Shown: positions 57,178 through 59,198 of the stretch, piece by piece
Position numbering within the stretch: the stretch's first letter is position 1
How the letters are laid out: each line of letters opens with the position of its first letter
Assembly (NCBI RefSeq): GCF_016909125.1
Contig: NZ_JAFBFD010000015.1
Coordinates: 1 to 59,198, forward strand
Direction of reading: 5' to 3'
Origin: Enterococcus lemanii
Lineage (GTDB): Bacteria > Bacillota > Bacilli > Lactobacillales > Enterococcaceae
DNA: 59,198 nucleotides
Notes under the pieces: model-generated
Seen by the model: only the letters and a program-made list of their open reading frames with translations
Told to the model about the DNA's origin: nothing
Databases searched by the model: none
Position numbers and translations under genes: made by a program

Positions 57178-58326
57178 TTAGCCCCAGAAGTTCTTAGCAA
57201 TCGCTTGCCCTTGCGCGATTTTGGCCCATTGTTGGTCAGTACTTAAGTGATTACCGCAATCACAAGAAGCAAAACCACATTGATGTGATAAATAGAGACG
57301 TTCTTTTGGTAAGATTTCACTGGCTTTTTCAAGTAAATTGTAGACACGTTGTTCGTCATCTAAATGACTCGTTTTACTTGAAAGTAGACCGAGTACAACT
57401 TCGACTTCTGGTCGATCTTGTAAGACGGCTAAAGCTGAAAGTTCACCCGCACGTTCGTCATCCCATTCTAAGAAGAAACGGTCATAGCGTTGATCACGTA
57501 AAAATTTCTCAGCAATCGATTGGTAAGAACCACCTGATGCATGGCGACTTTCGTAATTACCACGACAATTATGTGTCCAAACTTTTAAGCCTAGTTCATG
57601 GCCAAAATCAGCGACTTCATTGTTAATAGCAACAAAAGCATCCGCTAAATCTTCTAAACTGACTTCAGCTGGATTATAAACCCCGTGTTCATTGTCATCA
57701 GAAAACATTTCCCAAAGACAGTCATCAAATTGGACAATTTTTCCGCCAGCTTCTTTATATTCTGTTAAAAATTCTTTATAAGCTTGGATTAAACCTGCTT
57801 TTAAATCTTCCGGTGTTGCATAAATTTGTCCTTCACCGACTACTTGATTAAAGACGGATAGTTCAGTAAAAGCATGTGCGGCTCCAAAAACAGTGATTTT
57901 TACTTCGGTATCCGGTGCTTGTTGTGTAACTTGTTTATATAAGTTAATATAGTGGTGATTTTTACCAGATAAAGGTGCCGTAATCCGTAAACCAATATCT
58001 TTACGGGTTTCAAAAGTTTGACCATCAAAGTCTTGGAAGGGATAACCATTTTCGGCAATATAACGTTCGATACCACCTAGCCCCCAAAGGAAATCAAGGT
58101 GCCACATAGAGCGTGAGTATTCACCGTCTGTTACAACTGGGATTTTTTGCTCGATTTGTTTGGCAATGATTTTTTTAATTTCTTCTGTTTCAGTTTCAAG
58201 GTAACCCGGGAATGTCTCGTAGAAAGGATATTGAATATCGTCTCTTTTTTCGATTTGATTTTTATAATTTAATAAGTTTTGTGGACGCAACAAGGAGCCC
58301 ACTAATTGAAAACGTTGTGTCGTCAT
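57178..58326 (-). CDS. Cobalamin-independent methionine synthase-like protein (YxjG/YxjH family)
   Basis: A 382-residue protein of the MetE C-terminal domain type. Family features are VGSLLRP at the N-terminus, VVTDGEYSRSMWHLDF near residue 71 and the zinc-binding HQCGFASCDCG near residue 355 in the order expected (His, Cys, Cys). YxjG-like enzymes methylate homocysteine or related thiols; the methyl donor is uncertain. Start ATG 58326 follows GGAGGAATT; 48 bases of extra frame to 58374 have no ribosome binding site. A long inverted repeat lies upstream. Confidence 0.82.
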   Translation of the reverse strand: MTTQRFQLVGSLLRPQNLLNYKNQIEKRDDIQYPFYETFPGYLETETEEIKKIIAKQIEQKIPVVTDGEYSRSMWHLDFLWGLGGIERYIAENGYPFQDFDGQTFETRKDIGLRITAPLSGKNHHYINLYKQVTQQAPDTEVKITVFGAAHAFTELSVFNQVVGEGQIYATPEDLKAGLIQAYKEFLTEYKEAGGKIVQFDDCLWEMFSDDNEHGVYNPAEVSLEDLADAFVAINNEVADFGHELGLKVWTHNCRGNYESRHASGGSYQSIAEKFLRDQRYDRFFLEWDDERAGELSALAVLQDRPEVEVVLGLLSSKTSHLDDEQRVYNLLEKASEILPKERLYLSHQCGFASCDCGNHLSTDQQWAKIAQGQAIAKNFWG

Positions 58327-58396
58327 ATTCAATTCCTCCAGTAAAATAAGTGATGTTTCTAGATTAACAAACAATGAGAAAAATTAGTAATATTTA

Positions 58397-58443
58397 ATTT
58401 TTATAATCAGTTATAGTTTCAAGTTATAACTGATTATAAAAAT
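58397..58443. promoter_or_regulatory. 19-base perfect inverted repeat between divergent genes
   Basis: Arms 58397-58415 and 58425-58443 pair without mismatch around a nine-base spacer. Each arm itself contains the dyad TATAA-N4-TTATA, so the element looks like two adjacent operator sites rather than a terminator; it has no T-run placed for that. It could serve both the YxjG-like gene and the DUF2871 gene. Confidence 0.7.
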
Positions 58444-58519
58444 AAGCATATCAAAAGACAGCATAAATGAATTGTGTTATTCTATGGAAGTTATATTAAC
58501 TTAAAGGTGAGGAATAAAA

Positions 58520-58924
58520 ATGCAAAAACTAGTCAGAACGAGTATGAGTTATATGATTATCGGTTTATTTTTTGGCTTGTATTACCGAGAATTTACAAAG
58601 TATTTTGAATTCTCAGGTAAAACGCAACTAGCCATACTTCACACCCATACACTTATTTTAGGAATGTTTTTCTTTTTAATCGTGTTATTGTTAGAGAAGA
58701 ATTTTCAATTAATGGCACATAAGAAATTTAAAACATTTTACTTTTTGTACAATGCGGGTGTCGGATTAACGCTTTTAATGTTGTTGATTCACGGTACGAT
58801 GACGGTTTTAGGATATGCCGATCATGCAGCAATTGCGGGCATGGCAGGAATTGGGCACATTTTATTAACAGTGGGTTTATTTTATTTTTTTAAAATTTTA
58901 AGCGACAGAGTAAAAAGCAGCTAA
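58520..58924 (+). CDS. DUF2871 membrane protein
   Basis: A 134-residue membrane protein with four helices and the DUF2871 pattern: TSMSYMIIGLFFGLYYREF at the start, LAILHTHTLILGMFFF near residue 40 and IAGMAGIGHILLTVGLFYFF near residue 105. The His pairs in the helices could bind heme, by analogy with other small four-helix membrane proteins, but this is inference. The ATG follows AAGGTGAGG. Function unknown. Confidence 0.78.
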   Translation: MQKLVRTSMSYMIIGLFFGLYYREFTKYFEFSGKTQLAILHTHTLILGMFFFLIVLLLEKNFQLMAHKKFKTFYFLYNAGVGLTLLMLLIHGTMTVLGYADHAAIAGMAGIGHILLTVGLFYFFKILSDRVKSS

Positions 58925-58941
58925 AACAAACTTGATTGATA

Positions 58942-58980
58942 AAAAGACTTTTCTTTCACGAAGGAAAAGTCTTTTTTTTA
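58942..58980 (+). terminator. Terminator after the DUF2871 gene
   Basis: Arms AAAAAGACTTTTC and GAAAAGTCTTTTT with T-run. Confidence 0.88.
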
Positions 58981-59049
58981 TGTACGATTAAATGGTAAAG
59001 AAAACGGCGTACTTTCAGTCTTCAATATGTAAACCTAATGTTTGTGCAA

Positions 59050-59198
59050 GTGAACTACTCACCACTTAGCTAAACCTGTCGGTTCTTGACGCTTGAAGTG
59101 GGAGCTTCTTGGGAATAGAGCATACTTGCAAGCGTATTTCTTTACTCACAGCGGTGTCTCTTATTTACCAAGCTATCCCCGTAGTTCCTACGGTTCTT
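59050..59198 (-). mobile_element. Right end of an IS200/IS605-family element with probable omega-RNA
   Basis: On the minus strand the sequence after the tnpB stop contains AAGAAGCTCCCACTTCAAGC and ends in AAGTGGTGAGTAGTTCAC, the pattern of IS605-type right ends (imperfect hairpin CTCCCACTT/AAGTGGTGAG around an inner AACC/GGTT hairpin). The element boundary falls at about 59050. In this family the omega-RNA scaffold overlaps the 3' end of tnpB and the right end, and its guide is the flanking DNA (minus strand, about 59049-59030). The rest of the element lies beyond the window. Confidence 0.65.
59165..59198 (-). CDS. tnpB: 3' end of tnpB (partial)
   Basis: The last ten codons read RTVGTTGIAW followed by TAA at 59165-59167, on the minus strand. 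VGTTGIA-type endings are common in TnpB proteins of IS200/IS605 elements. Only this tail is inside the window, so catalytic residues cannot be judged. Confidence 0.55.
   Translation of the reverse strand, partial: RTVGTTGIAW

Overview
The window looks like chromosome of a low-GC Gram-positive bacterium of the order Lactobacillales, most probably family Enterococcaceae (Enterococcus, Vagococcus or a close relative). The signs are strong AGGAGG-type ribosome binding sites, a tyrS T-box, CIRCE-controlled groESL, separate coaB and coaC genes, vitamin ECF S-components without a local energizing module, a heme-efflux hrtBA pair, and a potABCD operon whose PotD has no lipobox. This assignment comes from gene content only; no 16S or marker alignment was possible. 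Most genes are housekeeping, in short operons separated by clear hairpin terminators, many of them bidirectional.

Layout. 0.1-6 kb: a lactonase-type beta-propeller, an orphan glucitol-type EIIA homologue, an AI-2E family membrane protein, a decayed IS fragment, a DRTGG/CBS regulator and an NrnA-type phosphoesterase. 6-12 kb: redox and metals, with a lipoprotein fumarate-reductase-type flavoprotein, a DUF1858 plus DUF438/hemerythrin/PAS pair behind a Fur-type box, and a Mn/Zn ABC importer whose permease and binding protein are fused, behind a DtxR-type palindrome. 12-18 kb: tatD-rnmV-ksgA, niacin-type and folate-type ECF S-components (the latter with a THF riboswitch) and a secreted NagZ-like enzyme. 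18-25 kb: a heterodimeric ABC exporter, a secreted 3D-domain protein, and a decayed lacZ fused by deletion to a decayed lacI-type regulator. 25-30 kb: groESL followed by a small phage-flavoured island with an orphan CW_7 endolysin tail, an unidentified structured RNA and a PBECR4-like gene. 30-41 kb: hrtBA, tyrS, pncB-nadE, a deleted sulfatase with its surviving maturase, a LysR regulator, nrdI and assorted enzymes. 41-49 kb: ung, pta, tsaE, exoA, murB and the coaB-coaC-panT pantothenate/CoA cluster. 49-59 kb: potABCD, an ArsR-controlled ABC-2 exporter, a YjdI/YjdJ-like pair, a lipoprotein, a YxjG-type methyltransferase and a DUF2871 protein. The right edge cuts into an IS200/IS605-type tnpB with its right end and probable omega-RNA.

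Themes. Cofactor acquisition recurs: niacin uptake, PncB and NadE make NAD; FolT brings folate; PanT, CoaB and CoaC serve CoA. Metal and heme homeostasis also recurs (Mn/Zn importer, Fur-box operon, heme efflux). Carbohydrate and sulfate-ester scavenging genes (lacZ, sulfatase) are decaying. The strongest candidate for something undescribed is the roughly 165-nt structured RNA at 28604-28768. It has its own promoter and a terminal U-run, and it ends just upstream of a PBECR4-like gene.
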